A stretch of DNA of 64,000 bases from Caprimulgus europaeus (Eukaryota; Chordata; Aves; Caprimulgiformes; Caprimulgidae), in assembly GCA_907165065.1 (NCBI GenBank), contig OU015528.1, forward strand, positions 20,288,015 through 20,352,014, given 5' to 3'. This document shows, one piece after another, positions 27,001-39,440 of the stretch (the stretch's first letter is position 1; every line of letters starts with the position of its first letter). The translations under genes and the position numbers were made by a program. Below the pieces are notes generated by a model, which did no database searches, was not told the DNA's origin, and saw nothing but the letters and a program-made list of their open reading frames with translations.

Positions 27001-28954
27001 TACCCTCTTCACAGTCAGATTTGGAAAGCATCTTAACCTCACTGCTTTTCATCCCTCTGTGGGAAGCAGGAGAGTTTGGGGACCATCATGTTGCAGCTGT
27101 AATCCACCGTGTCAAAGAGCATCAATTTTGTTCCTAAGCAACCCTGCACAGTGCAGTAGTTGCTGTCCAAAGCTGATAAGGATGCTCAGGGATTTGTTAA
27201 CTGGCTGCAAGTGGGAGTGATGAAAGTTGCAGAAACTGAAAGTAAGGCCACTAACACAGTAAAAAAATTCCTCTTTTGGGTTATAAAAAAAAAAGGTGAG
27301 ATGCTCTCATACAGATAACTCTTTTGGCTCATCTTACTGAAAGAAATCTTAAGTTAGGATGTAGCAGACTTTCAGACTGTAAGCTATCACACAATGTTGA
27401 ATTATGTCCTTCACAACCTCACAGTCTGACTCTCAGCCATTTACAAGGAATGCCTGGACGGCCAAGCTTGCAAGAGATAACTTGAAAAACTGTTCCCCCA
27501 TCCAAAATATTCTGAGAATCTGCCAGTATTATGCAAAAAAAATCCATGTCTCTGGATACACATTTGAAGAAAGATGGGGTTTGGCCTCAAAATAATTTTT
27601 TTCTAAAACAATGATTAATCAAAGTATGTTAATGTATTATCATAAAATTAGATCATTATAAGTACACAAAGGTTTGTTTTTTTTTTTTATACAAGGTGAT
27701 TTAAAACTATAGTGGCATATACTTACTTTATTTTAATTTACCAATGTATTTAACCTAATTGAAGAAATTCCTAGAAGTTTATATTGTCTGTTATATCAAA
27801 AGAAGTTTTATTTACCTAAGGAAACTGAGTCTTCAATAATCAAACAGACAAATTTACTTAAGCAGATACAGATTTTATAACATTTTTGTTTTAATGTTCA
27901 TGTTATGCTATGTTAGATCATATTTTGGAAAAATATACAAATGTTCTTAATAGTGGGACTTCTGCTTGATATGTTGATTTTTTATATGAAGCCTTAGTGC
28001 AAGCCGTAGAGTAAGTACTTAGCTGAGCTAGACACCATCTGGTTAAGACTCCACTCACAAATCACAATGTCTCCTCAAAGAGAAAGAAATGTGATATAAG
28101 ATGCTTACTTGAAGAAAACTACTTTTTATACAAAGAATCAGGAAAAATCAGAGAAAATTGTTTTAAAGAGTTTCATTTATGAACACAGATTAAGGTAAAA
28201 ATCAACTAGCAGAGCTATAGACCATACTTACAAAGCTAATATTAGCAAAAAGAAAAAGCAAATGCCAGCAAACTAATTCTCAAACCTCCCACTTAAATCT
28301 ACAAATAATATACATTAAAAAATCAAATAGAGACAAAATAAACATGTTTGCCAGCACACCGGAGAAGGAGATGAATGTGCAGTGGTCAAAATTGAGAATT
28401 ACGGTTTACCTTTTCTTATCACACATAAGCATCTTAACAAATTTACTCTATATAAGCTAAAAATGAGACCTATTGAAACGAATAAATCCTCAAGTTGGAT
28501 GTTTCTTTTAAAAAAATGGAATCTCCTACCTGGTACTGTTCTACAATTTTGCACCCAGTTTCTAAAAACATTTTTATTAATTTAACAATATCTGCATGTC
28601 ATAACTTTTTTTTTTTTTTCATGCTGAACTGTTGGTTTGCAAAACACAGAGAAAAAACTTGGGATCAGAAAATTTATTTCCTCTTGGATGCTTTACACTA
28701 CTCTTTCAGTTATATCACCCATTTTTTTTCCCTTGAATTACTTATGCCTCTTTCCTAAGAATATCATACGCAAAACACTCTATCTCCTTCTACAATGTTA
28801 TGTGAATATAGGGCACATTGTACTTTAGCAAGACCTGAAACCTTGTTAAGATTCATTTGATTCTGTACTGGAGTAGGACATAGTGAAGAGTCTTAGGGTA
28901 GTACTCTACTTACCCTAGCAGTTATTCTTGTGCGCATAAGACCACGTTTTCTAA

Positions 28955-29095
28955 AGTGGCTAGGTACCTAGTTTCCCAGTTTACTTGCTTTCAACTGTTC
29001 TTTGTGTTTCTAAGCACCTAGGTCTCTTTTAAGAATTCGAACTGGGTGCCTACCTGCATCTCCAGATACCTAAGTGCCTTTAAAAATCTTCTTTG
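28955..29095. repeat. Probable ancient amniote repeat with tacctaagtgcc motifs
   Basis: Repeated, diverged motifs ggtacctag, gcacctaggtctc, gggtgcctacc and agatacctaagtgcctttaaaaatct occur within 140 bases on both strands. They resemble an old repeat with aggcacctaa ... cctttgaaaatc ends seen in reptile and bird genomes. The family name is not claimed; the match is by memory. Confidence 0.4.
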
Positions 29096-31860
29096 CTATG
29101 TTTGGCTCCTATAAACCAATGGACCCAGGAGCGGAATATAAGAAAGGAAACTGTTTTTCTAAATACACAAAGAATGCAATTGCTTATATGAATAATATCT
29201 TCATATCTTTAATATTAAACAGATAGCAGTCTTTTACTGCTTTGTTAGCTTCTGCAAATGCACTTAACTGCTAGAATCTGAACTGATGGTAGTAGGAACT
29301 CTGTACAGATGACTGGGTACATTAAGATATGCATTCTAATAACGCATAAGGTGTGTCTGTGTTGGTGTGAGAAAAAGAGTGCAGTCTCATTTGAATTATA
29401 ATGCAGTGGAATCTTCTTGGATTTTATTTTTTTTCTTAATGAAGATAAATTTTCTAGGACTGATGTATTGGTCACACAATCTTCACACGTGCTTTTGTTT
29501 GTAAATCTGAGCCTTCATACACCAGATACCTGAGTAAATATTTGTATCCAGTATTTTTCTACAGAACATCTACACCTGTTGCATATCAGGTGCTCTAGTC
29601 AAAAGCACTATTTTTTATTTTATCTCAATTCACATTTATTTAAGTCCATGCTGAGGAAATAATGCAAATTTCTTAGTGTACTTTGGTGAAAATGGATTTA
29701 TTTATTTTTGTCAAAACAAAACTCACAGATTTTTTACTTAACAAAGGGATTATAAAATATTACACGGGGCACAGGAAGATTAAAGTCATATGCTTCAGCA
29801 AAAAATACTTAAGAAATAATGATAGAATTGAGGTTACTAATTGTGATAGGGGTCAAAGTCCAAAGCATGGTAACTATTATTGTTCTGGGAAATGTAGGAT
29901 AGAGCTATCATTTCAAAGCATTGTCTATGAATTTAAAAACCTTTCCTCCACTGCATGAACAATGTAGAAAAAAGATGTTTTAAAGACTATGTCTTGCACA
30001 AATATCTGTGCTCCCATCTACTGCCCAATGACAGGTACAGAAATACACAGAATACTTTCCACCACTCTCTCAGCTCTGTTGTCAACTAACTGATGAAACC
30101 TGGTAAGGCTCAATCTAAGCTTTGTTTCTGTATTTCTAATTTATATTCTCTCTTTTGAATAATCTGTCCACTTAACCTCTTCTGAACCAGATTCTTCTCT
30201 CATCAGTTTACCATGATGCAAATTATGAACTGCATCCAGTGGACTATAAAGGTGTAAAAATCAAGTCATAGGAGTAGTTCATTAGACTTTCTTTCAGATG
30301 CCTGAAAAGTTAATTTTCACTCTGAAATTGCAAGCTGTTCTCAACTTATTTTGGATAATCATGTTATTTCTGCAGTATTTATATGTTCCCATGTTCAGAA
30401 ATACAGTTTTGATTTCCAGATTATTTTTGCACAGTAGCACTATTTCTAATACTTCATTCATAGATTTATACAGCTTTCATATTGCAAATGTTCCTTCTTA
30501 GACAGAGGCACAAAGATGTAAGTCAAGTACAGATTGTCATCACTCAGTTTGAACTTCTTGGGTTCGATCACTTAAAGATTTTACTAAAATCACAATATTA
30601 GCTGAGGATTAGTTGAATGATAGGCCATAATTAATAATCAGGTTCGAGTCATAATTACTCTCTGAGTCGATTTGTTCTACTGTACTGTCAGCACATTTAT
30701 TTGCTACATCCTGGCCCACACCAATCTTGTGTTCTTAATCTTGATGCACAATAACAACAAAGAAACAAAATTCTATCTGTTTCTACCAGAGAAGCAAATA
30801 AATTTGATTCTGAGCAGCAAGATCTTTTTGTTAAGTATCACCTTCATGCTCCTCACAACTGAACTGAGGAAATTCATGCTCAAGAAGAATGAGTGAAGTA
30901 AGCTAACTCTTGTTTTTCAAAGATATCTTCAGGATTTTTTGAACAGGAAAGCTGGTCCCCAGTGCAACTAAATAAAAATATAATGACTCCTGTTCTCTGA
31001 CAAGCTAACAATAATCCAATACAGTCACTTTGAGTAATCTTTTTACTAGAGAAGAAGCATTTTTATTCTTTTTACTGGCATCAAAATGACCCTTACTTTT
31101 CTGTATTTCAAATTGTCCCTGGAGTCCTTTTTTAATATCTAGTAATGTGCTTTGAAGGTGATTACACTACACTTTGTCCCTCCTCTGTTTTATAATAGTC
31201 TAAATGTATCTGCTGTGAAGAGAAAATAGATTGAGACATCAAACACATTTGTAAAACACAAAATTCACTAGGTTGTATACAAAAATACAAACTAGAAAAA
31301 TGCTATTTGAAATGGGGTTGAAAATATCAAACACAAAATGAATGAATGAGACAGTACGTAGGTATGAGATACAGAAATAATATTCCAACTTTGCAATCCT
31401 TACCTTTGTAATATTCACCATAAGAGTATTTCCAAACTTTTAATGAAATTGTTCACAGAGATTTCTAATTATGTGCTGTCTTGTCAGATTTTACTGAACC
31501 TAATTTTTTTCATACAAGTTCGGAAGAGATGGATTTCTTCCAACTAGCACGCAGTGACCGTAGGAAACTAAAGGCACTCACAATGCTTAGAAAAGGAAAA
31601 CAAGATAATGACTGTGGCATTTAGGAAAAAAGTGATGCTATGGAACTTTTATAATCCTCATACAGTAAAAATCTATCAAACAAAGGTCAGAAAAAACCCC
31701 TGTTATGAGGAAAGTTCAGGTCAAATGAATGACAATGATGATGAATGAAAGATTTGATCTAGTGGTGAAGGATGAATGAGGAATCTGGAAAAAGAAGCAG
31801 AAAAAATAAAGCCAGAGGAGTCTTAATATGAACATAAACTTGTCTTGAACAAGGGAGGAA

Positions 31861-31887
31861 AGATGCCAAGCCAGATGCCAAGCCAGA
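31861..31887. repeat. Short tandem duplication, 12-bp unit
   Basis: agatgccaagcc occurs twice in a row (31861-31872, 31873-31884), followed by the first three bases of a third unit. A simple slippage duplication. Confidence 0.9.
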
Positions 31888-32882
31888 CAAATCCCTAATC
31901 AGGAAGACTATGCAAAATAGTAGTTTAAAAGAAAAGTGAAGAAAAAAAATAGATGGAAAATACTTATAGGGCTGCAATAAAAATGGAAAAGGAGTGAAGA
32001 TGGGAGAGAATAGAATGTGCAGGAAATGAAATTCATCATCCTATTCCCCTGTTCACTGTTTGAGGCTTTCTGTTGTGTCATCCAGTCACCTGTTTGATTA
32101 TAACATCTTCAGAGAATTTTATATATCTCAGATGGGATTCCTCATACATTATGGGCTATATCAACAAAGAATTAAAATTAATAGTTGCTTTACCTTTTCT
32201 GGAAGAAAGCAAAAGCAAATAAGTGAACAGTCTTGTGTTTAAGCTTCCCTTCGTAAAGTATTATGCTCATCTATGAAAGTGTTGTATGACTTAACAAAGC
32301 TACACAATACAAACTTTATAAATATATAAGTTTAATAGAACAGTGAGATTGCTTTGAACTAGTGACAGAAGAGCAATGTGTTCCTTATTTAAAGTATAAC
32401 ATATTTATAAAACGTACACTACACTATAGCTCTGTCTGATTTTGGAACCATTAAAACCGTACCAGCTATTCCAGCTCATTTTTTGGCTACTGATAGAGCA
32501 GAGGGATAGTTACTAGTTTATCATGTTATAAGGTAACAGTAGAAAGTGACATAACTGTGTCATTATGTGTGTAGATGTTCACAAGCCCCCATGTAAGTCT
32601 GTCAGTCCCAATTCAATAGACCTGAGCTTTTTTTCTGTGACAAGGTGTACACTACTCTGTTTCTTGACCTTTATACCCCTCATCTCTATGCTTTTCATTG
32701 TCACCTTGAATCTCCACAAACTGCTTTGTGACCTCTTCTAATTTTATTCTCTTATCCCTTCTTGTCCATTGCCCCTACCTTACTTTTGCTGTTGCTACAA
32801 TTAATACTGACAAAACACTAATCTGAAATTTTAAATCAGGAAGTTCAGTTTCTGGCGGAGTGCATGCTGTTACTCTAGAGTA

Positions 32883-32997
32883 ATCTTTCTGTCTCTTTTC
32901 TCTCTCTTTTTCAGCCTTTATCTCTTTCTTGTTTTCTCTTTCTCTCATCTTTTCCTTATTTCTTCCAGTTCTTTTATTTCTTTTATTTCTTACTTCT
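32883..32997. repeat. Pyrimidine (CT) rich low-complexity tract
   Basis: About 115 bases dominated by ctttctctctctttt and ttatttctt units with few purines. It is read as a polypurine peptide on the other strand (KEKMRERENKKE-like), which is a composition artefact rather than a gene. Confidence 0.85.
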
Positions 32998-34022
32998 ATG
33001 TGCAACTATGTATTACTTGAGTTGAGCAGTGAAGAACAGTTAATAGCTGGAATATCCTTGGAGGCTAAAACGTAGTAATATTTGAAGTCACTGGCAGAGG
33101 AAAATGTAATCTATGTTTTTTAAAGACACTTTAATTGCTCAGCAATCATGCAGAACTGAGAAATATAGCTCTGCTTCCAAGATAGTAACTCCACAAATTG
33201 CAAAGGTTGCTTACTCAATACCCTTGCTATCTAGCAAAACATGAGAATGACACCAAGACTCAAAAACTCAACTTTATGTTAATCTGTCATTGGTATTAGC
33301 TTTCATGTATTTTTGTAATATTTCACATAACCTGCTGTGTGCTACTGTCATATAAAATATACAGACTTCGTCTAGCTTTGTTGCTAAAAGAAAAAAGTTG
33401 TTCACATAGAGCCCATCTATATAGCCCTAATTCAGCTAATACTAAAATTATAAATGAACATGAGTTCTGCATCAGTAAATGAAAAGAAGCTTTAGCAGAG
33501 AAAAGGGAGCAGTACTAATTACAATCAGCTTTCACTGACCCTTGCTGCTTTCCCTTGTAATTTCCTTATTTTTTGTAATTATTCCATTAACTAAAAAACT
33601 AAATTCTATTTAAATTATCCATATATATTTAACATTTAAACATAATCTTTATATGGTTATCATGTTATTAAAAGGACATCATCTCGTTAATGCACTGATT
33701 AGAAATTTCCCAGAAATTTGTGATGTCTGTCATATCTGAACTTATAATCATATCCGAACTTCTGAGGGTGAAACTTTGGATGTCTGTATAACCTACTCAA
33801 AACTTTCTCTGTGCAAACTACCCTGAAAAAGGAGTCAAGCATGAATGTATTATTTATTAGCCTTTTCTTCCCCTCAGGACCTAAATATTGTATGGTTGTG
33901 TACGTGAAAATAGGTTCTTAGGCCCTATTCAAAGAGGTTTTTAATGATGTGCAAATCTTATCAGTACTTTTGAAAATTCTACTCAGAATAATACCTCACA
34001 ACCTGAAACTTTAGAATAACAC

Positions 34023-34039
34023 TTTTTTTTTTTTTTTTT
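34023..34039. repeat. T17 homopolymer
   Basis: Seventeen consecutive T. No adjacent retrotransposon was recognised. Confidence 0.9.
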
Positions 34040-35870
34040 ACCATACCTGCATCATAATCAACTACAACCTGTTCATAAAACTGAGGACAAAATTATGGTC
34101 AGCACCATGGACAAGTGCTGCCCAAACTGTCCATAAAAGCAACAACTTATTCAAAAAACACATTTCCCTATGAAAACCACAGACCATCTCCTGTTCTTTT
34201 ATAATAAGATTATGCATTCTAAATATAGGTAAATTCTTAAGACCTAATTTGTTGAAATCATGACAGTTCTAATTAAAAATATGTGGCAAAAGTATCAGCA
34301 TCAGAAAATACAGGACTATGGAACTAGTTAGCATGTATACCTTGTTCCTTCTGATAACTTGTCCCTTCAGTTTGTCACTACCAGAAGAAAATGCAAACCA
34401 AAAGAACCCAGGAACCTAAAAAGCAGATTAAAATCCTGAAAGCTCCTGTCACTCCTTTTTAGCATATCTTGCCCTTACAAGCAGTATGAAATATTTACAA
34501 TGCACTATATTTATCTTCATTTGTTATATCATGCTGAAGATAAAAGCTCTATATAAAAAATAGTGGCATAAGACAGTCCCTTTATCTTTTTCAGCATTTT
34601 GTATGTGCCTTTCCCAACTAAATTGCAATTGCACATAATAAATCAACTTTTTCATAATAGTTTAATAATGCACTTTCATTTTGTTAAATTTAAAAGTTTT
34701 GTTTCATAAATCTCAGCAGTCCCAACAAGATGTGGCAAAATGTTTGACTAATAAAATGAAAGTAAAAAGGTTGTCTTTTAATATATGTAATTATTAAATA
34801 ACTAGACAGTTTCTAAGGAATCGACAAATTTACAGTTTCATATATGATACTCTACAGCTCAAAATTAAGAATAAGGCAAAAAATTGTCTTTTCAATTTTA
34901 TCAACCTTCTAAATCCCTGTTATAATTACAGACAAATGCATTTTACAACTTGGTACACAGACTCATCTGATACAATATGACTCTGGTATCAGAGACTTTA
35001 TAAAACAATGCTATCTCCCATCTTTCTAGGAAACTGCATTGGAGTCTAATGTCAACAGTGGCATTTTTTAACTCCTAATTCTCTGGAAGAACTTATATTG
35101 CCATTAGAATTATGTTTTAAGACATACGCTTCATCTGTCATATGTCTTACACTTCCTCAGATAATTTTCCAGAGTCTGTCACTGGTCAGTGTAGTTTGAC
35201 ACTTATGATTTACAAGTTAAAGGTCCATGGAAATCAAAGGCAATTTATCCAGTGTCTTAAACAACATCAGTAATAATTTTTGTGAAGATTATGATATCTA
35301 TAACTGTTTTATTTGCATGAAAACAAATCACTTTGTAATACTGTAATCAATATCCAAGTCTACATCAATATATCACTTCAGACAAAATGGCAGATTCACA
35401 TACTTTTATGCATAATCAAATTAAAAGATCCCACTTGGGTTCTTACAATTATCACTACTTTGTTAACAGTGTAACAAGTCCTGTCAGTAAACACATCATT
35501 TCATTAAAAAGCTGCTGATAACTCACAGATATTCATAAAGTATTCCAGTTTCACTATCCAAAACCAAATTAAACATTAGAGAAAATTGCAAAGAACACAA
35601 ACAGTTTCAAGACTTCTGTGTTTTGTGTTATTGTTTGCATTTTCAGTCTACCTGCAGTTTTGGGGTTTAGGTTATTTTAACTTCAGCAACACTTTTAACT
35701 CACTTGCAGATGTGAAACATTTAGAAAGAAATTATGAGTCGTATTCAAAAAGTTCTGTAACAATAACTTACCCTCGCATTTTTTTCTATCAACATTTTTT
35801 TTAAACTGAGTATTTTCCGTTTATGACAATACACTTGTTGAAACGTTGGCTGTAACCAAACACCAGCTGC

Positions 35871-37006
<1,136 letters not shown>

Positions 37007-37050
37007 CTACAGTTAAGGGAGTCAATCTAGAGTCAGATCAGGTCCAGACA

Positions 37051-37079
37051 CTAAAATAGAGAGGTAAAAGAAAAATACA
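37051..37079 (-). other. Splice-acceptor-like element upstream of KCND2 start
   Basis: On the minus strand a pyrimidine-rich run (TTTTTCTTTTACCTCTCTA) leads into TTTTAG at 37056-37051, with exon-like TGTCTGGACC following. A donor-like CAG|GTAGGT lies upstream in the CpG island with its GT at 38227-38226. Together they could excise about 1.18 kb from the leader. The mammalian KCND2 leader is, as far as I recall, unspliced, so this is a prediction only. Confidence 0.35.
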
Positions 37080-37092
37080 AATGCTCACACAT
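37051..37092 (-). other. Upstream ORF in KCND2 leader, 13 codons
   Basis: An ATG at 37092-37090 opens 13 codons (MCEHLYFSFTSLF) closed by TAG at 37053-37051, ending 59 bases before the KCND2 start codon. If the leader is unspliced, this uORF could reduce translation of Kv4.2. The same bases also form a good splice-acceptor signal, in which case the uORF would be intronic. Its function is unknown and conservation was not tested. Confidence 0.4.
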
Positions 37093-37136
37093 TTTCAAGG
37101 CAACAGAATTTCTGAACACTGTTGTGATTTTCAGTA

Positions 37137-37184
37137 TTAACAGAAAATCTTTTTGCTTCCCTTTTGTTTCCTCCCCTTTTTCAT
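37137..37184 (-). other. Second upstream ORF in KCND2 leader, 15 codons
   Basis: An ATG at 37184-37182 opens 15 codons (MKKGRKQKGSKKIFC, strongly basic) closed by TAA at 37139-37137. It precedes and does not overlap the 13-codon uORF. It matters only if the mature leader includes this stretch. It could be chance, since short uORFs are common. Confidence 0.35.
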
Positions 37185-38612
37185 CCCAAAATATCCTTTC
37201 CAGTGGATGGTTAGGCAGTTAGGACAATAAATCAGGGCACTTGGAAATCAGCGTGTTCAAAGCAGCTACTCTAGCCGACAGATCCTTTGGATAGAAGGTC
37301 CACGCGAGGCACCTGGATGGAAACAGCGGTCCACAAAGCACTAACCCAACGAGCCGGCTGGTCGCTCTGGTGCAGCGGTGCAGCCACCTGGAAGGAGATT
37401 TTCTTCCACGCGCGACGCAGCCGGTCCCCCGCCCCTCCTCCGCTCCGCTCCGCTCCCCGCCCGCTGCCAGAGCCGGGCCGCGGCCGCCAGCGGAGCCGCT
37501 CCCGGGCGAGCTGCAGCGGGGCCGCCCGGCGCCGCCGCCAGCTGGCCGTGGCGGGGCGGAGGGGATGGGCCGGGCCGGGCGGACCACCGCCCCCCTCCCC
37601 AGACGCAGCCTGGGAGAAGCAGCGGGACGAATCCTCTCCCTGACCTTGATGGCAGCCCCGGGGGCTCCTCCTGACCCTGGCTCAGGGCTGGGGGAGGCGG
37701 CGAGGCAGGGGGAGGAGCTCCGGGCGGCAGCATTAAACTTTAAGGCAAGTTTTCCGTGTAGGAGATGCACTGACAGGCAGAGGGGTGCCGGGGAAAAGGC
37801 GCCGAGAGGGGGGAGCGCCCTAGAGATAGGAAGCGGGCGAAGGGGAGGCTCCCCGGGACGGGGCGCTAGGGCATGCACAGGGGCTGATCCAGAGCGGGGA
37901 GACCGGGGCCGAGCAGAGACGCCGTGGCTGTGGCGGGGGGTAGGAGCGGGGGCTTCGGGGACACTCGCAGAAGGTGGGAGGCGTCCTCGGGAGCGGCCGA
38001 GCGAGCGGCGAAGGGCGAAGCCGGGGAAAGCCTGGCGGTGGGGCGGGAGTGGGGCAGGGGCACCCCGGCGGTGGGGGAGCCCGGGGTGGGCTGAGGACCG
38101 CCGAAGCGGGCGCGGGGTTCCGTAGCAGTGGATCAGACCCCCCCACCCCCTCGCCTCCTTTCTCTCGCCCCTTCCCCTCGGCTCTGCTCTCGCATCCCCC
38201 CGGACGTGCGCAGCCTGCTGCACCTACCTGGGAAAGTCTGGCGAGAGCGCTCAGTTGCATTGAGACTTTTGGGAATACGGGCTCTGCCGCTGGATTTCCG
38301 CGCCCCGCCGGGAGCGGCGGGGAAGTAGTTGCTCCTGATAAAGCTCGATTGCATCCAAAGGGACATCGATAATAAGGCTTTCCCCCACCCCCACCCCCTC
38401 CGCCACCGCCGAGCGCCAAGCAACAAGTTCAAGGGGTGGGTGGGGGGAAAAAACACGTAATCGCGCCTGGCAACTCGGCGGAGCACGTCCGTTCGGGGCG
38501 CGGATCCTGCGGCGCGGAGCTGCCGTCAGGCACGGCTGCGGCTGCGGCCCCTGCCCCTGCCGCGGGGCTGCCGCGGGCTGCGGGCGGAGGCAGCGAGGCC
38601 CTGGCGCGGCCA

Positions 38613-38640
38613 GGGCTGGGGGGGCGGAGGGGAGGGGGGG
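38613..38640 (+). other. G-quadruplex-prone G-run cluster
   Basis: Within 28 bases there are G-runs of 3, 7, 4 and 7 separated by one to four bases, satisfying the usual four-tract quadruplex pattern on the plus strand, which is the template strand for KCND2. A similar cluster occurs at 39039-39061. Folding is inferred, not shown. Confidence 0.6.
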
Positions 38641-38823
38641 CTTCCCGCTGCCTCCCCCGCGGCGGGCGGGCCATGCCTCCCTGCCGCGCCGCCGCCTCAC
38701 GCGGGCTCGGGGCGCAGGAGCGGGGCGCTGAGCGGCGGGGCGTGGAGGACATCGCCCCGCGGGCGGAACAAAGGGGCTGCGGGCGCCGGCGGCGGCAGGG
38801 CAGGCGGGGAGTGCCTCTTGGGG

Positions 38824-38858
38824 GGTGTGTGTGTGCGTGCGGGTGTGTGTGTGCGCGA
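38824..38858 (+). repeat. GT/GC alternating purine-pyrimidine tract
   Basis: Runs of (GT)n interrupted by GC steps (gtgtgtgtgtgcgtgc then gtgtgtgtgtgcgcg) lie within the CpG island. Alternating GT/GC sequences of this kind can adopt Z-DNA when transcription leaves negative supercoiling. It is probably length-polymorphic. Confidence 0.85.
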
Positions 38859-39038
38859 GTCTCTGCGGGGCCGGGATCGCGCTGTCCAGCCCCTCCGCCG
38901 GCGGCTCCGCGCAGGCGGCTGGAGTTGGCGGTGTCTCGGAAGGGACCTGGCGGCGGAGGTGGCTTAGGTGAGGTATCCAGGGAATGTCTCGGGAGCGCCA
39001 GCTCCTTTCAAGGGAAGGAGAACGAAGTGCTGCAAGAA

Positions 39039-39061
39039 GGGAGGCGGGGGGTGGAGGGGGG
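39039..39061 (+). other. Second G-quadruplex-prone G-run cluster
   Basis: G-runs of 3, 6 (enough for two tracts) and 5-6 are separated by short spacers at the upstream side of the CpG island, on the plus strand. Folding is inferred. Confidence 0.45.
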
Positions 39062-39440
39062 ATGGAATGCCTGGGGGCGAAGCGTGGCGGTGCTCCTCAC
39101 AGCCCGCCCCGAGCCACGCCGGAGTTTCCGCTGCGATATGCGGATGGCTCTAGCCAGCTCTGGGAAAGGCGAGAGCCGGGACGGACAGGGGAGCCTTTTC
39201 GTCCTCCTCTCCTTTCCGCTCCAGTGCAGAGACGCCCCCCTTTCCCCGTCGCTAGATGGCGCGTGGATGACGGGAAGCGAGCTACCCGCCGGGGACCGCT
39301 GCGGGGCCGGGCGGGACCCCCGCATCCCGCTCTACCGCTGGGCTGCCCCGGGGCTCCGGCTCCGCCGCCGCTGCCGGCGCTGCCGAGCTCGTGGAACCGC
39401 TGCGTCCCCGGGGCACAGCTCCGATAGCTCCGGCCGACAT

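Larger units (their letters stand above)
21035..35870. other. KCND2 intron segment without a recognised gene
   Basis: About 14.8 kb of AT-rich sequence with no CR1 and no recognised exon. It holds A/T homopolymers (27678-27689, 28606-28619, 34023-34039), a CT-rich tract at 32883-32997, a 12-bp tandem duplication at 31861-31884 and a probable ancient repeat near 28955-29095. ORFs of 60-100 codons are present in all frames and show no family. No RNA gene was seen. Confidence 0.7.
37300..39440 (-). promoter_or_regulatory. KCND2: CpG-island promoter region of KCND2
   Basis: Base composition switches abruptly from AT-rich to very GC- and CpG-rich near 37300 and back near 39440. The tract holds many GC-box (GGGCGG or CCGCCC) cores, for example around 37552-37560 and 38627-38630, and no convincing TATA box. 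It sits immediately upstream of the minus-strand KCND2 start codon, so it is its likely promoter and 5' leader, and it could also fire divergently on the plus strand. Long open frames in the tract on both strands are explained by low stop-codon frequency in GC-rich DNA; none shows a protein family. Confidence 0.85.

Noticed and set aside
32775..33005. Lys/Arg/Glu-rich 76-codon frame on minus
   Set aside because: It is the translation of a CT-rich simple repeat; the charged peptide is a composition artefact.
37370..38125. 251-codon plus-strand open frame
   Set aside because: Same GC-composition artefact; the start is not supported and there is no recognisable domain.
37219..38223. 334-codon minus-strand open frame in the CpG island
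   Set aside because: Pro/Arg/Ala/Gly-rich low-complexity reading caused by scarcity of stop codons in GC-rich DNA; competing long frames exist on the other strand, and no domain is seen. It overlaps the likely KCND2 leader and promoter.
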